NCBI GenBank assembly: GCA_029781535.1
Contig: JAKOWL010000209.1
Coordinates: 1-64,000 of the forward strand
DNA from: Pseudomonadota bacterium
GTDB taxonomy: Bacteria > Pseudomonadota > Gammaproteobacteria > Burkholderiales > Methylophilaceae
Reading direction: 5' to 3'
DNA: 64,000 nt
Under the pieces are notes generated by a model. It did no database searches. It saw only the letters and a program-made list of their open reading frames with translations, and was not told where the DNA came from. The position numbers were made by a program, and so were the translations under genes. This document shows, one piece after another, positions 38,901 through 52,140 of the stretch. Positions within the stretch are counted from its first letter, which is position 1. Each line of letters starts with the position of its first letter.

Positions 38901-39377
38901 ATGTCAAGACAGGGGTTGCTAGCCACACTTGTTTGGCTCTGTCTGGGCGGATTGCTCTACTATCTAGCGGATGGCGTCCAGCACCCGAACAAGGCCACTC
39001 AGCTTGGACACGAGCGCAGTGTCACACTCAAGCGAGGACTGGATGGGCATTACCGTGCCGAAGCGGTCATCAATGGCAAGAAAGTGGATGTGCTGATTGA
39101 TACCGGCGCTACTGGCGTTGCGATATCCCAGCGCATTGCAGACCAACTCGGCTTGAAGAGCATCAGCGCCATCACCACCAATACAGCCAATGGAGACAGC
39201 GTAGGCTACCTGGTTCGACTCGAATCTGTCAAAGTAGGTGGCGTAGAAGCCCGTAACGTCTCGGCGATGATCGCACCAACTTTGCAGGGCGATGTGCTGC
39301 TGGGAATGAGTTACTTGGGTCGCATGGATGTGCGCCTGTTCAACAATGAAATGACCATCAAACAGGTCGAGAAATAA
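38901..39377 (+). CDS. retropepsin-like clan AA aspartic protease (TIGR02281-type)
   Basis: INGKKVDVLIDTGATGVAISQRIADQLGL; N-terminal TM. Confidence 0.85.
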   Translation: MSRQGLLATLVWLCLGGLLYYLADGVQHPNKATQLGHERSVTLKRGLDGHYRAEAVINGKKVDVLIDTGATGVAISQRIADQLGLKSISAITTNTANGDSVGYLVRLESVKVGGVEARNVSAMIAPTLQGDVLLGMSYLGRMDVRLFNNEMTIKQVEK

Positions 39378-39532
39378 TTCTACTCAACAAATCAATCAGT
39401 TAACTCTCCAAAAATCAACTTATCAAAAAACATGTAAGGAATTTTATGTTGCGATGACTAAAGGTCAGCTAGCAGCTTTCCAGTACATGTATTGAGACAC
39501 CGACAAACTTTTTATTTTTATGGAGAAATATC

Positions 39533-40000
39533 ATGAGTTTTAAAATTAAATTAGCAGTCCTCGCTCTCACTGCGGCTTTCTCTTCAGCTGCATTCTCAGC
39601 TGAAGCGATGTTAGGTACCGGCGGCTACAACAGACAGTTGCAAAAGATGGAAATGATGAAGATGTTGGATGCAAACGGCGACCATATGGTAACCGCAGCT
39701 GAAGCAGACGCCTATTACAACAGCATGTTCGATGCCTTGAACAAGGATAATGATGATTCACTGGATGCCAATGAATGGGTAGGCACAAATGGAAAGACTA
39801 AAATTGACATTGCGACAGGCGGTTATAGTCGTGAACTACGTTCGATGAAAATGATGAAAGCCATGGATACAGACGGTGACCATAAAGTAACACGTGAAGA
39901 GTTTTTAAATTTCCATCGCGCCGTTTTTGCCCATAAGGATACGACCGGTGATGAGCAAATAAGCGCACAGGAATGGGCGGCCAATTTATTGAGCAAGTAG
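39533..40000 (+). CDS. secreted EF-hand protein with four calcium-type loops
   Basis: signal peptide; DANGDHMVTAAE, NKDNDDSLDANE, DTDGDHKVTREE, DTTGDEQISAQE. Confidence 0.85.
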   Translation: MSFKIKLAVLALTAAFSSAAFSAEAMLGTGGYNRQLQKMEMMKMLDANGDHMVTAAEADAYYNSMFDALNKDNDDSLDANEWVGTNGKTKIDIATGGYSRELRSMKMMKAMDTDGDHKVTREEFLNFHRAVFAHKDTTGDEQISAQEWAANLLSK

Positions 40001-40016
40001 ATAGGGATTTAAGTTT

Positions 40017-40044
40017 AATAAAGCCAGCAATCGCTGGCTTTATT
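40017..40044. terminator. bidirectional intrinsic terminator between EF-hand gene and pgm
   Basis: AATAAAGCCAGC-AATC-GCTGGCTTTATT perfect 12-bp stem. Confidence 0.88.
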
Positions 40045-41712
<1,668 letters not shown>

Positions 41713-41745
41713 TTATGACTGAGAATGACTAAAACGAGATTGAAT

Positions 41746-41823
<78 letters not shown>

Positions 41824-41925
41824 CGATGTTGCACCCTAAGCCATCCAAGGCTACAGGGAGGGCGTATTATAAATCAAAACACAGGATTTGCCGTCTTGAA
41901 TGTGGCTAAATTGTGATATTACGCA

Positions 41926-42333
41926 CTATGCAGCGCGCAACAGGTTGATGACTTCCACTACTTGCGCACGAAGAGCAGCTACGTCCAGCCCTGCCACCGC
42001 TTCTGACTCAAACGCCACTGGCTTGGCTGCGCTTGGTACTGCGGCTTCAGCCACAACTTCCGTGCCATCCAGACGATTGCGCGCGCCACTGATGGTAAAC
42101 CCTTGCTCATAAAGCAACTCACGGATTTTACGAATCAGCAACACTTCGTGATGTTGATAATAGCGACGATTTCCACGACGTTTGACAGGCTTGAGTTGGG
42201 TAAATTCCTGCTCCCAGTAACGCAATACATGCGGTTTTACACCACAAAGCTCACTTACCTCGCCAATCGTGAAATAGCGCTTGGCGGGAATCGGCGGTAA
42301 TTGACTTACTGTCTGTTCAGCCATTTTATACAC
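41926..42333 (-). CDS. MerR family transcriptional regulator (downstream of ihfA)
   Basis: RYFTIGEVSELCGVKPHVLRYWEQEFTQLKPVKRRGNRRYY. Confidence 0.93.
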   Translation of the reverse strand: MYKMAEQTVSQLPPIPAKRYFTIGEVSELCGVKPHVLRYWEQEFTQLKPVKRRGNRRYYQHHEVLLIRKIRELLYEQGFTISGARNRLDGTEVVAEAAVPSAAKPVAFESEAVAGLDVAALRAQVVEVINLLRAA

Positions 42334-42367
42334 TCACCCAAAAGTGGATCAATCAAGCTTATCTAGC

Positions 42368-42667
42368 CTATGCCTTGGCGGCATAGTGTTCTTCAACCTT
42401 GCTTTTTAACTTCTGACTCGCGTGGAATGTCACCACGCGGCGTGCCGTAATGGGGATTTCCTCACCAGTTTTCGGATTACGGCCTGGGCGCTCGGATTTG
42501 GTACGCAATTCGAAATTGCCAAAACCTGACAGCTTGACACTATCCCCTGATTCCAATGCGATGCGCACCTCTTCAAAGAAAGCCTCTACCATGTCTTTTG
42601 CCTCGCGCTTATTTAATCCAACCTGTTCAAACAACAAGTCAGCCAAGTCAGCCTTCGTGAGTGTCAT
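42368..42667 (-). CDS. ihfA: integration host factor subunit alpha
   Basis: [35 protein letters not shown]...[18 protein letters not shown]. Confidence 0.96.
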   Translation of the reverse strand: MTLTKADLADLLFEQVGLNKREAKDMVEAFFEEVRIALESGDSVKLSGFGNFELRTKSERPGRNPKTGEEIPITARRVVTFHASQKLKSKVEEHYAAKA

Positions 42668-42750
42668 AATCCCCCCAACAACCTTTTAATTCTTTATTGA
42701 TTACTTAACTGTTATAGTTTTGACTACTTTGCTTATCTGAAGTCAATCGC

Positions 42751-45102
42751 TTAACTTCTTAACTGTGCGTCAAATTGCGTCTGAAGCAATTTTAGCAACT
42801 TTTCCATCACGGCATCTGTGTCCGCATCCTGCAAGGTTCTATCAGTATCTTGCATAAGTACAAGAAATGCAAGGCTTTTTTTGTTTTCTTCGATGCCTTT
42901 TCCCTGATAAACATCGAACAATTGTAATTCTTGCAACAATGGTATCTTAGCTTTTTGCACTGCCTGCACAATAGCCTGTACGGGTATGTTTTCATCCACA
43001 ATCACGGCCACATCACGACGCACAGCTGGGAACTTCGGCACTTCGCGATACTGTGCAACCTTGGCGAGCATCAACGCCTCGGTATCCAGTTCAAACAAAA
43101 ATGTATTTTTGGCTAGGTCATACTGTTGCTGCCATTTCGGATGCAATTTACCTAACCATCCAATATGTTTGCCACGCAGATACACCGCCGCAGATTGCCC
43201 GGGGTGCAAGGCTGGATGAGACTCCGCTCGATATTCCACCATATTGCCGCACAGCGCGTCCACGGTCGCTTTAGCGTCAAAGAAATCTACCTGACGCGCC
43301 TTCTCTGCCCATTGTTCTGGTAGCACATCCCCATATAGCACAGCGGCGGTCTTAGCCTTCTCGGCATACCCTTCAGGAACCTCGCCATAGCTTGTTCCCA
43401 ACTCGAAGAGCCTTACCCGGTCCTGTTTGCGATTCAGGTTATAGGTCAGCGCGCTCAGCAAGCCTCCCCATAAACCACTGCGCATCACGCCCATATTGCT
43501 GGCAATCGGGTTTTTCAATGCAATCGGGTTTTCGTTCCCCATCAGGTCGCGTTCCCAGCCTGCATCCACAAAACTGTAGGTAATTGCTTCCTGATAGCCG
43601 TGAGACACCAGAATATCACGCAGCCTACTGGTACTCCGCTTCTTCTCCGAAGCAGGCAGCATATTTAGGTTAGCTTGCGGAGACAATGCGGGCAGATGCT
43701 CATACCCCTGTAAACGTGCCACCTCTTCTATTAAGTCTTCTTCGCGTGCGATATCAAAACGATAGCTGGGCGCCTGCACGGAATAAACACCATCTTTCTC
43801 TTGCGTCTGGAAACCGAGCTGTACCAACAGTTTCGAAACATCTGCCTGAGGAACATGCATACCCAGCACATCACACAGACGCTGATAACGCAATGTCACA
43901 ATGCTTCTGTTCGGCAAACTGCCAACTACTTGCGTCACAGGCCCTGCCTTGCCACCGCAAATCTGCATGATCAGTGCTGAGGCACGCTCCAGTGCGTTTT
44001 CTGTGTTACCAAAATCGACACCACGCTCAAAACGGTAGGAAGAATCCGTGCTTAAACCTAATCGACGCGCTTTCCCAGCCATTACGTCAGGCGTAAAGAA
44101 TGCACTTTCCAGGAAGATATCCGTCGTATCATTCGTTACGGAAGTCGGTTCACCGCCCATGATGCCAGCCAGCGCTACGACAGATTGTGCATCAGCGATG
44201 ACCAGATCATCTGCTTTAAGTTTGACTTCGATGTCGTTGAGCAGCTTCAGGCTTTCACCCTCTTTGGCAAAACGCACACAGATTTTGCCGGAAAGTTTAT
44301 TTAAATCAAATGCATGCATAGGCTGACCAAGCTCAAGCAGCACATAGTTGGTCACGTCTACAATCGCACTGATACTCCGTACACCACTGCGCTCCAGACG
44401 CTGTTTCATCCAATCCGGCGTCGCAGCTTGGGCATTCACGCCCTCGATAATGCGACCATAATAGGCCGGGCATGCATCCTCAGCCTCGACTTGCACCTGG
44501 TGGGCACGCTGAGAGCCAATATCCACTCGGTCTGCAGCGGAGGCAATCAAGGTCGCGCCCGTCATCGCGGCCACATCTCGCGCGATACCGAATACGCTCA
44601 GACAATCAGCACGGTTAGGTGTCAACTTCAAAGTGAACAAGGTGTCGTTCAGATTAAAGTATTCACGGATATCCTGCCCCACCTGCGCATCATTGGGAAG
44701 TTCCAGCAAGCCATTAGCTTCTGCAGCCAAGCCAAGTTCCTTGGCTGAGCACATCATGCCAAACGATTCCATGCCCCGCACCTTAGCCTGTTTGATGCTG
44801 ATGCCAGGCAACTCAGCGCCTACCAAGGCACATGGGGCTTTCATGCCCGCACGGGCATTCGGTGCACCACATACAATTTGCAAGACTTGATTGCCGACGT
44901 TGACCTTGCATACCTGCAAGCGATCCGCATCAGGATGTTTTTCAGCTTCCAGTATTTCGGCAATCACCACATGGCTAAATGCGACACCAGCAGGCTGTTT
45001 CTCTTCGACTTCGAGCCCCGCCATAGTCATCGCATGACCAAGCGCATCCGAGCTCAAATCAGGATTAACAAAAGTACGTAACCAGTTTTCAGAAAATTGC
45101 AT
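42751..45102 (-). CDS. pheT: phenylalanyl-tRNA synthetase beta subunit
   Basis: MQFSENWLRTFVNPDLSSDALG..., 783 aa. Confidence 0.97.
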   Translation of the reverse strand: MQFSENWLRTFVNPDLSSDALGHAMTMAGLEVEEKQPAGVAFSHVVIAEILEAEKHPDADRLQVCKVNVGNQVLQIVCGAPNARAGMKAPCALVGAELPGISIKQAKVRGMESFGMMCSAKELGLAAEANGLLELPNDAQVGQDIREYFNLNDTLFTLKLTPNRADCLSVFGIARDVAAMTGATLIASAADRVDIGSQRAHQVQVEAEDACPAYYGRIIEGVNAQAATPDWMKQRLERSGVRSISAIVDVTNYVLLELGQPMHAFDLNKLSGKICVRFAKEGESLKLLNDIEVKLKADDLVIADAQSVVALAGIMGGEPTSVTNDTTDIFLESAFFTPDVMAGKARRLGLSTDSSYRFERGVDFGNTENALERASALIMQICGGKAGPVTQVVGSLPNRSIVTLRYQRLCDVLGMHVPQADVSKLLVQLGFQTQEKDGVYSVQAPSYRFDIAREEDLIEEVARLQGYEHLPALSPQANLNMLPASEKKRSTSRLRDILVSHGYQEAITYSFVDAGWERDLMGNENPIALKNPIASNMGVMRSGLWGGLLSALTYNLNRKQDRVRLFELGTSYGEVPEGYAEKAKTAAVLYGDVLPEQWAEKARQVDFFDAKATVDALCGNMVEYRAESHPALHPGQSAAVYLRGKHIGWLGKLHPKWQQQYDLAKNTFLFELDTEALMLAKVAQYREVPKFPAVRRDVAVIVDENIPVQAIVQAVQKAKIPLLQELQLFDVYQGKGIEENKKSLAFLVLMQDTDRTLQDADTDAVMEKLLKLLQTQFDAQLRS

Positions 45103-45111
45103 CGCCGCGCC

Positions 45112-46122
<1,011 letters not shown>

Positions 46123-46162
46123 CTAAGTAATTGAAAAAACAGTGTTTATTATCAGCACTAAT

Positions 46163-46192
46163 AAAAAAAGAGGCCGCAGCCTCTCTTTTTTA
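46163..46192 (-). terminator. intrinsic terminator between rplT and pheS
   Basis: GAGGC-TGCG-GCCTC then TTTTTTT on minus strand. Confidence 0.75.
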
Positions 46193-46202
46193 TTCATAGC
46201 AC

Positions 46203-46562
46203 TTAAGCTGCGAGGCTAGCTTTGGCAGATTCCGCCAATTTTGCAAAAGCAGCTTTATCAAACACTGCCATGTCAGCCAGCACTTTACGATCGACTTCGA
46301 TCGCTGCTTTTTTCAAGCCATTCATGAAGCGGCTGTATGTCAAACCACATTCACGGGATGCTGCGTTGATACGTGCGATCCACAGTGCACGGAACTGGCG
46401 TTTTTTCTGACGGCGGTCACGGTATGCATACTGACCAGCCTTCATCACCGCTTCTTTTGCTACGCGGTATACGTTTTTACGGCGGCCACGATAGCCTTTG
46501 GCAGCATTTAAGACTTTTTTATGTTTGGCGCGGGCAATGACGCCACGTTTTACTCTAGGCAT
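46203..46562 (-). CDS. rplT: 50S ribosomal protein L20
   Basis: [33 protein letters not shown]. Confidence 0.98.
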   Translation of the reverse strand: MPRVKRGVIARAKHKKVLNAAKGYRGRRKNVYRVAKEAVMKAGQYAYRDRRQKKRQFRALWIARINAASRECGLTYSRFMNGLKKAAIEVDRKVLADMAVFDKAAFAKLAESAKASLAA

Positions 46563-46572
46563 TCTATTCTCC

Positions 46573-46770
46573 TTATTGGGTTGGCATCATAGCGCGAACG
46601 CGTTTTGCGTCACTTGCAGAAATCACTGCAGTACCGCGCAATTTACGTTTTTGCTTGGTGGTTTTCTTAGTGAGAATATGGCGCAAGTGAGAGTGCGTAC
46701 GCTTCACTTTACCATTGCCCAAGAACTTGAAGCGCTTCTTCGCGCTGCTCTTTGTTTTCATTTTTGGCAT
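46573..46770 (-). CDS. rpmI: 50S ribosomal protein L35
   Basis: [24 protein letters not shown]. Confidence 0.98.
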   Translation of the reverse strand: MPKMKTKSSAKKRFKFLGNGKVKRTHSHLRHILTKKTTKQKRKLRGTAVISASDAKRVRAMMPTQ

Positions 46771-46843
46771 TTTTGTCTCCTTACGAGGTTGATTAAGGGT
46801 GATTAGGCAGCCAATTTAGCCGTATCACCCAGAAAAACTTTAG

Positions 46844-47413
46844 TTATTCCGTTTTCATTTCTGCAGCATCTGCAGGTTTTGCTTTTTTCACTGCGCTTTT
46901 TTTCTGTGGCGCAAGCACCATCACCATCTGGCGGCCTTCCATCTTAGGGAATTGCTCCACCACGGCATGCTCAATCAAATCCGCCTCAATACGTTTTAAC
47001 AGCGCCAACCCAAATTCCTGATGGGTAATCTCGCGACCTCTAAAACGCAGTGTAATCTTGGCCTTATCACCCTCAGCCAGAAAACGCACAATATTACGCA
47101 ACTTGATATTGTAGTCACCATCATCGGTACCTGGACGGAATTTCACTTCCTTGATTTGCACCTGTTTTTGCTTGAGCTTTTGCTCATGCATCCGTTTGCT
47201 TTCGGCATACTTGAATTTGCCGTAGTCCATCAACCTGCAAACTGGTGGTGCCGCATTAGGTGCAATCTCTACAATATCAATATCCGCTTCCTCGGCATGG
47301 GCAAACGCCTCTCTTAAACTCATAATGCCTAGCGGTTCGCCGTCAACTCCAATCAAACGCACCTGTGGCGCAGTAATGTCAGAGTTAATGCGTGTTTCTT
47401 TTTCCTGAGCTAT
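46844..47413 (-). CDS. infC: translation initiation factor IF-3, start reassigned to ATA
   Basis: Frame extends upstream of the track ORF: (ATA)[28 protein letters not shown]..., preceded by AAAAGGAAC. Confidence 0.88.
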   Translation of the reverse strand: MAQEKETRINSDITAPQVRLIGVDGEPLGIMSLREAFAHAEEADIDIVEIAPNAAPPVCRLMDYGKFKYAESKRMHEQKLKQKQVQIKEVKFRPGTDDGDYNIKLRNIVRFLAEGDKAKITLRFRGREITHQEFGLALLKRIEADLIEHAVVEQFPKMEGRQMVMVLAPQKKSAVKKAKPADAAEMKTE

Positions 47414-47467
47414 GTTAAGTTCCTTTTCAAATCAACAAAAGATAAGCCGCGCGCTCCTTGGAAGGGA

Positions 47468-49375
47468 TTACCGTTTTTCGGCAACATCTGCTTTAACACG
47501 CTCAATGAACGCATCTACCGACATTGCACCCAGGTCTTCACCTTTTCTGGTTCGCACGGCCACTTGGCCTGCTTGCATCTCTTTATCACCCACTACCAGG
47601 AGGTAAGGCAATTTCTGCAGGCTATGTTCGCGTATTTTATAGGTAATCTTCTCGTTTCTCAAGTCAAAATCGCATCTAATGCCATTTTTCTTCAAATTTT
47701 CAACCACTTGTAGCACATATGCCGATTGACCTTCAGAAATATTCAATACCATCACCTGCACAGGTGCCAGCCATGCAGGCATCGCGCCAGCATAGTTCTC
47801 GATCAAAATACCCAAAAAGCGCTCCATGGAGCCAACAATCGCCCGGTGCAGCATAATGGGGCGCTGGCGCGAGTTATCCTCAGCCACATACTCAGCCCCC
47901 AAACGTTCTGGCAAATTCGGGTCCAACTGGATCGTGCCACATTGCCACATGCGGCCCAGGCTATCCTTAAGCGTAAACTCGATCTTAGGACCATAGAACG
48001 CACCCTCGCCCGGCTGCAGTTCATATTCCAGGCCATTGGCCTTGATCGCATTTGCCAATGCGGCTTCCGCCTTATCCCAGGCCTCTTCAGTGCCTACACG
48101 CTTTTCCGGGCGAGTGGAGAGCTTGACGATGACATCACTGAAGCCAAAGTCCCGATAGACTTCATAGAGCATCTTGATAAAGGTTGCCACTTCGGCCTCC
48201 ACCTGGCTTTCTGCACAGAAGATATGCGCATCGTCCTGTGTGAAACCACGCACGCGCATCAGGCCATGCAAAGACCCTGAGGGCTCGTTGCGATGACAGG
48301 AACCAAATTCGGCCAAGCGCAACGGCAAATCACGATAGCTATGCAAAGTGCTATTGAAAATCTGGATATGTCCAGGGCAGTTCATTGGTTTCACCGCGTA
48401 ATCACGGTTCTCGGATTTGGTCGTGAACATATTGTCACGATAGTTCTGCCAGTGGCCGGACTTCTCCCATAACGACTTATCTAACACAGTCGGGGTACGC
48501 ACTTCCTGATAATCGTATTCACGGAACTTCTGGCGCATGTATTGCTCAACTTCCTGCCAGATTACCCAGCCGCGCGGATGCCAGAACACCATGCCTGGGG
48601 CATCGTCCTGCATATGGAAGAAATCCAACTGCTTGCCCAAGCGTCTATGATCACGCTTTTCTGCTTCTTCCAGCATATGCAGATATGCATCCAGCTCTTC
48701 CTTATTGCGCCAGGCCGTGCCATACACACGCTGCAACATCTCATTATTGCTGTCGCCGCGCCAGTAAGCGCCAGCCAGCTTCATCAGCTTGAACGCCTTG
48801 AGCTTACCTGTATTCGGCACATGGGGGCCACGGCACAAGTCGGTGAAAGCACCTTCGGTATACAGCGAGACATCCTCGTTGCTCGGGATGCTGGCAATGA
48901 TTTCCGCCTTGTAAGCTTCGCCAATACCTTTAAAATAGGTTACAGCCTCATCACGCGGCAACACTTTGCGGGTTACCGGTTCGTCTTTTCTGGCCAGCTC
49001 GACCATTTTCTTTTCAATGGTTTCCAGATCTTCAGGCGTGAAGGGGCGCTTATAGCTGAAATCGTAATAAAAACCGTTTTCGATGACAGGACCAATCGTT
49101 ACCTGCGCATCAGGAAACAGTTCTTTGACTGCGTATGCCAACAAATGTGCAGTCGAGTGACGAATGATTTCCAAGCCTTCATCAGACTTGTCAGTGATGA
49201 TTGCCAGCTCACTGTCTGCTGCTATCACATGACTGGTATCGACCACTTTGCCATTCACTTTGCCGGCCAGTGCCGCTTTGGCCAAACCTGCACCAATATT
49301 CATGGCGACCTCAGCCACCGTAATAGGCGCATCAAACCTGCGTTCAGAACCATCTGGCAAACGAATGACTGGCAT
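47468..49375 (-). CDS. thrS: threonyl-tRNA synthetase
   Basis: [24 protein letters not shown], full ThrRS. Confidence 0.97.
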   Translation of the reverse strand: MPVIRLPDGSERRFDAPITVAEVAMNIGAGLAKAALAGKVNGKVVDTSHVIAADSELAIITDKSDEGLEIIRHSTAHLLAYAVKELFPDAQVTIGPVIENGFYYDFSYKRPFTPEDLETIEKKMVELARKDEPVTRKVLPRDEAVTYFKGIGEAYKAEIIASIPSNEDVSLYTEGAFTDLCRGPHVPNTGKLKAFKLMKLAGAYWRGDSNNEMLQRVYGTAWRNKEELDAYLHMLEEAEKRDHRRLGKQLDFFHMQDDAPGMVFWHPRGWVIWQEVEQYMRQKFREYDYQEVRTPTVLDKSLWEKSGHWQNYRDNMFTTKSENRDYAVKPMNCPGHIQIFNSTLHSYRDLPLRLAEFGSCHRNEPSGSLHGLMRVRGFTQDDAHIFCAESQVEAEVATFIKMLYEVYRDFGFSDVIVKLSTRPEKRVGTEEAWDKAEAALANAIKANGLEYELQPGEGAFYGPKIEFTLKDSLGRMWQCGTIQLDPNLPERLGAEYVAEDNSRQRPIMLHRAIVGSMERFLGILIENYAGAMPAWLAPVQVMVLNISEGQSAYVLQVVENLKKNGIRCDFDLRNEKITYKIREHSLQKLPYLLVVGDKEMQAGQVAVRTRKGEDLGAMSVDAFIERVKADVAEKR

Positions 49376-49421
49376 AATGCAAAGAACCTTTAACTAAAAA
49401 TAACTCTCAAAAAATAACAAA

Positions 49422-49435
49422 AGCCGCGAACGGCT
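49422..49435 (-). promoter_or_regulatory. candidate attenuator-like hairpin in the thrS leader
   Basis: AGCCG-TTCG-CGGCT followed by TTTGTTATTTTTT on minus strand, about 50 nt before thrS ATG. Confidence 0.45.
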
Positions 49436-49543
49436 GTTTTCAAAGGCGGGATTTTATCATAACAAACCGCAACACCGCGAAAAGACGGCAGGCAAGGACA
49501 GCAGTCTTGCTATAAGAACACTGTAGAAGCTAGAATAAGTGCC

Positions 49544-50548
49544 ATGAAAATAATCAATTTGAGTGATTTCCCCACTCAATGGAATTGGCTAGCTGGTGAA
49601 TACAATGATTCAAGCCTGACTTGGGAACACGTCTCCGTACAATCCTACCCTTCACCGCACGGACTGCCAAAAGCACAATCCATTGCCCGCTTACGTGCTG
49701 CATGGCATGCTTTCAATCTAGCAAACAATTCCAATGGCCTGCTGGTATCCCACGGCCCGAGGCCGGCACTATACAGCAGCACCATTGCATCGGTGCGCAA
49801 CAAAACATTGTCGCATCTGGTCTATTCGTTCAACTTCACCACCCTGCCTAAAGGGCTTCAGCATACGTTGATGACAAAAGCGTACCAGCAGCCACAAAAA
49901 TTTGTGACTTACTCCACAGCTGAGAAACAACTTTACGCAGACTATTTCGACATTCCGATTGAGCGGATCGACATGATCCACTGGTCGGTACATCGCCCGA
50001 AGATAGACCAGAATGCCCCTCGCATGATTGAAGGCAATTATATTTGTGCGCTAGGCAGTCAGGGACGGGACTTCCCGACACTATTTACAGCAATGAAAAA
50101 ACTGCCCTCCGTTCAATTGGTTGTAGTCACACATCCGCAATATCTGCATGGGCTGGAGATTCCCCAAAACGTTACAGTGCTGACGAACATCCCCTTGAAT
50201 CAGGCCCTCAATGTTCTACTGCACAGCCTCCTGATGGTCGTGCCACTGCGTGACAACGAAGTACCATGCGGCCACGTGACCATCGTATCCGGCATGTTCT
50301 TTGGTAAACCCATGGTCGTCACGAATTCTGTAGGCGTGCATGACTACATTCAGGACGGCAAAACCGGTCTGTTCTGCGAAGCGAAGAACCCGGATGACCT
50401 GGCACAGAAGATCGATATGCTCCTTTCGTCAAAAGCATTATCCACCGGCTTGGCCGACAGCAGTTTGGCTTTCGCCGAAACACACTGTACCGAAAAAACA
50501 GTGTTGAATTATTTTAACGACTTCCTTAAAAATCTATCCAATCAATAA
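49544..50548 (+). CDS. glycosyltransferase (GT4-like)
   Basis: C-terminal GKPMVVTNSVGVHDYIQDGKTGLFCEAKNPDDLAQKI. Confidence 0.82.
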   Translation: MKIINLSDFPTQWNWLAGEYNDSSLTWEHVSVQSYPSPHGLPKAQSIARLRAAWHAFNLANNSNGLLVSHGPRPALYSSTIASVRNKTLSHLVYSFNFTTLPKGLQHTLMTKAYQQPQKFVTYSTAEKQLYADYFDIPIERIDMIHWSVHRPKIDQNAPRMIEGNYICALGSQGRDFPTLFTAMKKLPSVQLVVVTHPQYLHGLEIPQNVTVLTNIPLNQALNVLLHSLLMVVPLRDNEVPCGHVTIVSGMFFGKPMVVTNSVGVHDYIQDGKTGLFCEAKNPDDLAQKIDMLLSSKALSTGLADSSLAFAETHCTEKTVLNYFNDFLKNLSNQ

Positions 50549-51538
50549 ATGACCATAGAACCTAACAACAAACCAACCATCGGCATAGTGATGGCCACCT
50601 ACAATGGGGAACGCTATCTGCGCGAACAGATCGGATCATTGCAGAGCCAGACCTATCCACATTGGCATCTATATGTGCGAGATGACGGATCAAAGGACAA
50701 CACAGTATCGTTAGTCAAGTCACTAGGCCAACAAGACCCTAGAATCACTCTTATTCAGGATGATCTGGGCAATCTGGGTTTTAACCTGAATTTCTATCAG
50801 GCACTGCAAGCATCGAAGGAAGATTACATTGCCTTCTGTGATCAGGATGACGTTTGGGCACCAACCAAGCTCGAAAAACTTCTCATTGCGATGCAACAGC
50901 TCGAAACAAAAGCAAAGATTCCAGCATTGGTGCATTCAGAAGCTGAAATCGTTGATTCAAACTTGAACCTGATCAAGTCTAAATTTATTGGCAAGAGAGG
51001 AACTGTCACAGGGATTAAAGGCATTATCTTTGCAAATGCTGTGCAAGGCGCATCGATGATGATCAATCGCTCTTTGGCAGACTTAGTCATCCCGGTTAAA
51101 CCTAAAGTACCGTTTGATTTCCATATTGCAATCATTTCGGAGCTAAAAGGTAAACGGGCATTTTTGGAAGAACCCCTCTCAAAGTACCGTCAACATGGTA
51201 ACAACGCCATTGGCGCGATTAATATGAAAAGTGGGAATGATAAGACGCTTCAAAAGGAAACTTACACCTTGAGCTTCCTGGCTGGGCTGGGCATGTATCA
51301 GCATATTAAGCAAGATTTCAACATATTTACACCCAGTAAGGAAACAGCCTGTGCATTGCAAGACTATTTTTATCTTTTTGAAGGTAAGAGTCGGTTCAAA
51401 AAAATATGGATTTATTTGAAAAACCGTTACCCATTATCAAGAAAAAAAGACGCTTTGCTATTACTTAAAGCACTCGTCATGAATCAGGACTTGAGAGCGA
51501 TATACAAGGAAAACGTAATCGAAAAAAAGAAAGATTAG
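50549..51538 (+). CDS. glycosyltransferase family 2
   Basis: IGIVMATYNGERYLREQIGSLQSQTYPHWHLYVRDDGSKDNT, DQDDVW. Confidence 0.9.
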   Translation: MTIEPNNKPTIGIVMATYNGERYLREQIGSLQSQTYPHWHLYVRDDGSKDNTVSLVKSLGQQDPRITLIQDDLGNLGFNLNFYQALQASKEDYIAFCDQDDVWAPTKLEKLLIAMQQLETKAKIPALVHSEAEIVDSNLNLIKSKFIGKRGTVTGIKGIIFANAVQGASMMINRSLADLVIPVKPKVPFDFHIAIISELKGKRAFLEEPLSKYRQHGNNAIGAINMKSGNDKTLQKETYTLSFLAGLGMYQHIKQDFNIFTPSKETACALQDYFYLFEGKSRFKKIWIYLKNRYPLSRKKDALLLLKALVMNQDLRAIYKENVIEKKKD

Positions 51539-51551
51539 CAGCCAAACTACA

Positions 51552-52118
51552 TCAAGCTGCCTCAAACGCCTCGCACAACTGGCTTAGCAACTGCCCTGCT
51601 ATCGGGTACATCTCGGCTTTGTCATGCGGCGTGTCGTCGTCCGTACCAGCAATCACGAAACTGACTGTCACTTTATCCAGGTTTTCCCGGAACTCCGCCC
51701 AATGCTCGCTTTCGGCCTCGGCGATCAGATTGAATTTATTGAAACCGCTATCGATGATTTCGACCAGTTCCGCATCACTCACACCGGAGAACAGTGTTTT
51801 GGCGATAATGATCTGCGCGCTTTCGAACGCAGGGTCGATCTCCTCTTGCCCCAGCGGCATGGTCAGGAACGCATATACCAGCAATGCATAGGCGTGATAG
51901 ACACTCATCATATCGAAGTTTTCGACCCGCTCTTGCGCAGGATTACGTTCGGCAGACTGAATCGCCTTGACCGTCAGCATGCTGGCAAGATAGTGCGCTG
52001 CATCCAGCGCATCATAATCCGCCAGGTTGGTACTGGGCTGATGGCCGTCACTATAGCTCTCTGCCAGACAAGTGCCATGCAAAAGACGCAGGCGTTGTGA
52101 AAAAGTCATTTCGTTCAT
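51552..52118 (-). CDS. hypothetical protein
   Basis: 188-aa ORF with cognate neighbours; no domain recognised. Confidence 0.6.
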   Translation of the reverse strand: MNEMTFSQRLRLLHGTCLAESYSDGHQPSTNLADYDALDAAHYLASMLTVKAIQSAERNPAQERVENFDMMSVYHAYALLVYAFLTMPLGQEEIDPAFESAQIIIAKTLFSGVSDAELVEIIDSGFNKFNLIAEAESEHWAEFRENLDKVTVSFVIAGTDDDTPHDKAEMYPIAGQLLSQLCEAFEAA

Positions 52119-52140
52119 TGTTCGTTTCCTTTGAGTTACT

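Noticed and set aside
38901-39377. Retropepsin-like protease as evidence of a retroelement
   Set aside because: No reverse transcriptase or integrase nearby; sequence fits the bacterial TIGR02281 clan AA family with an N-terminal membrane anchor.
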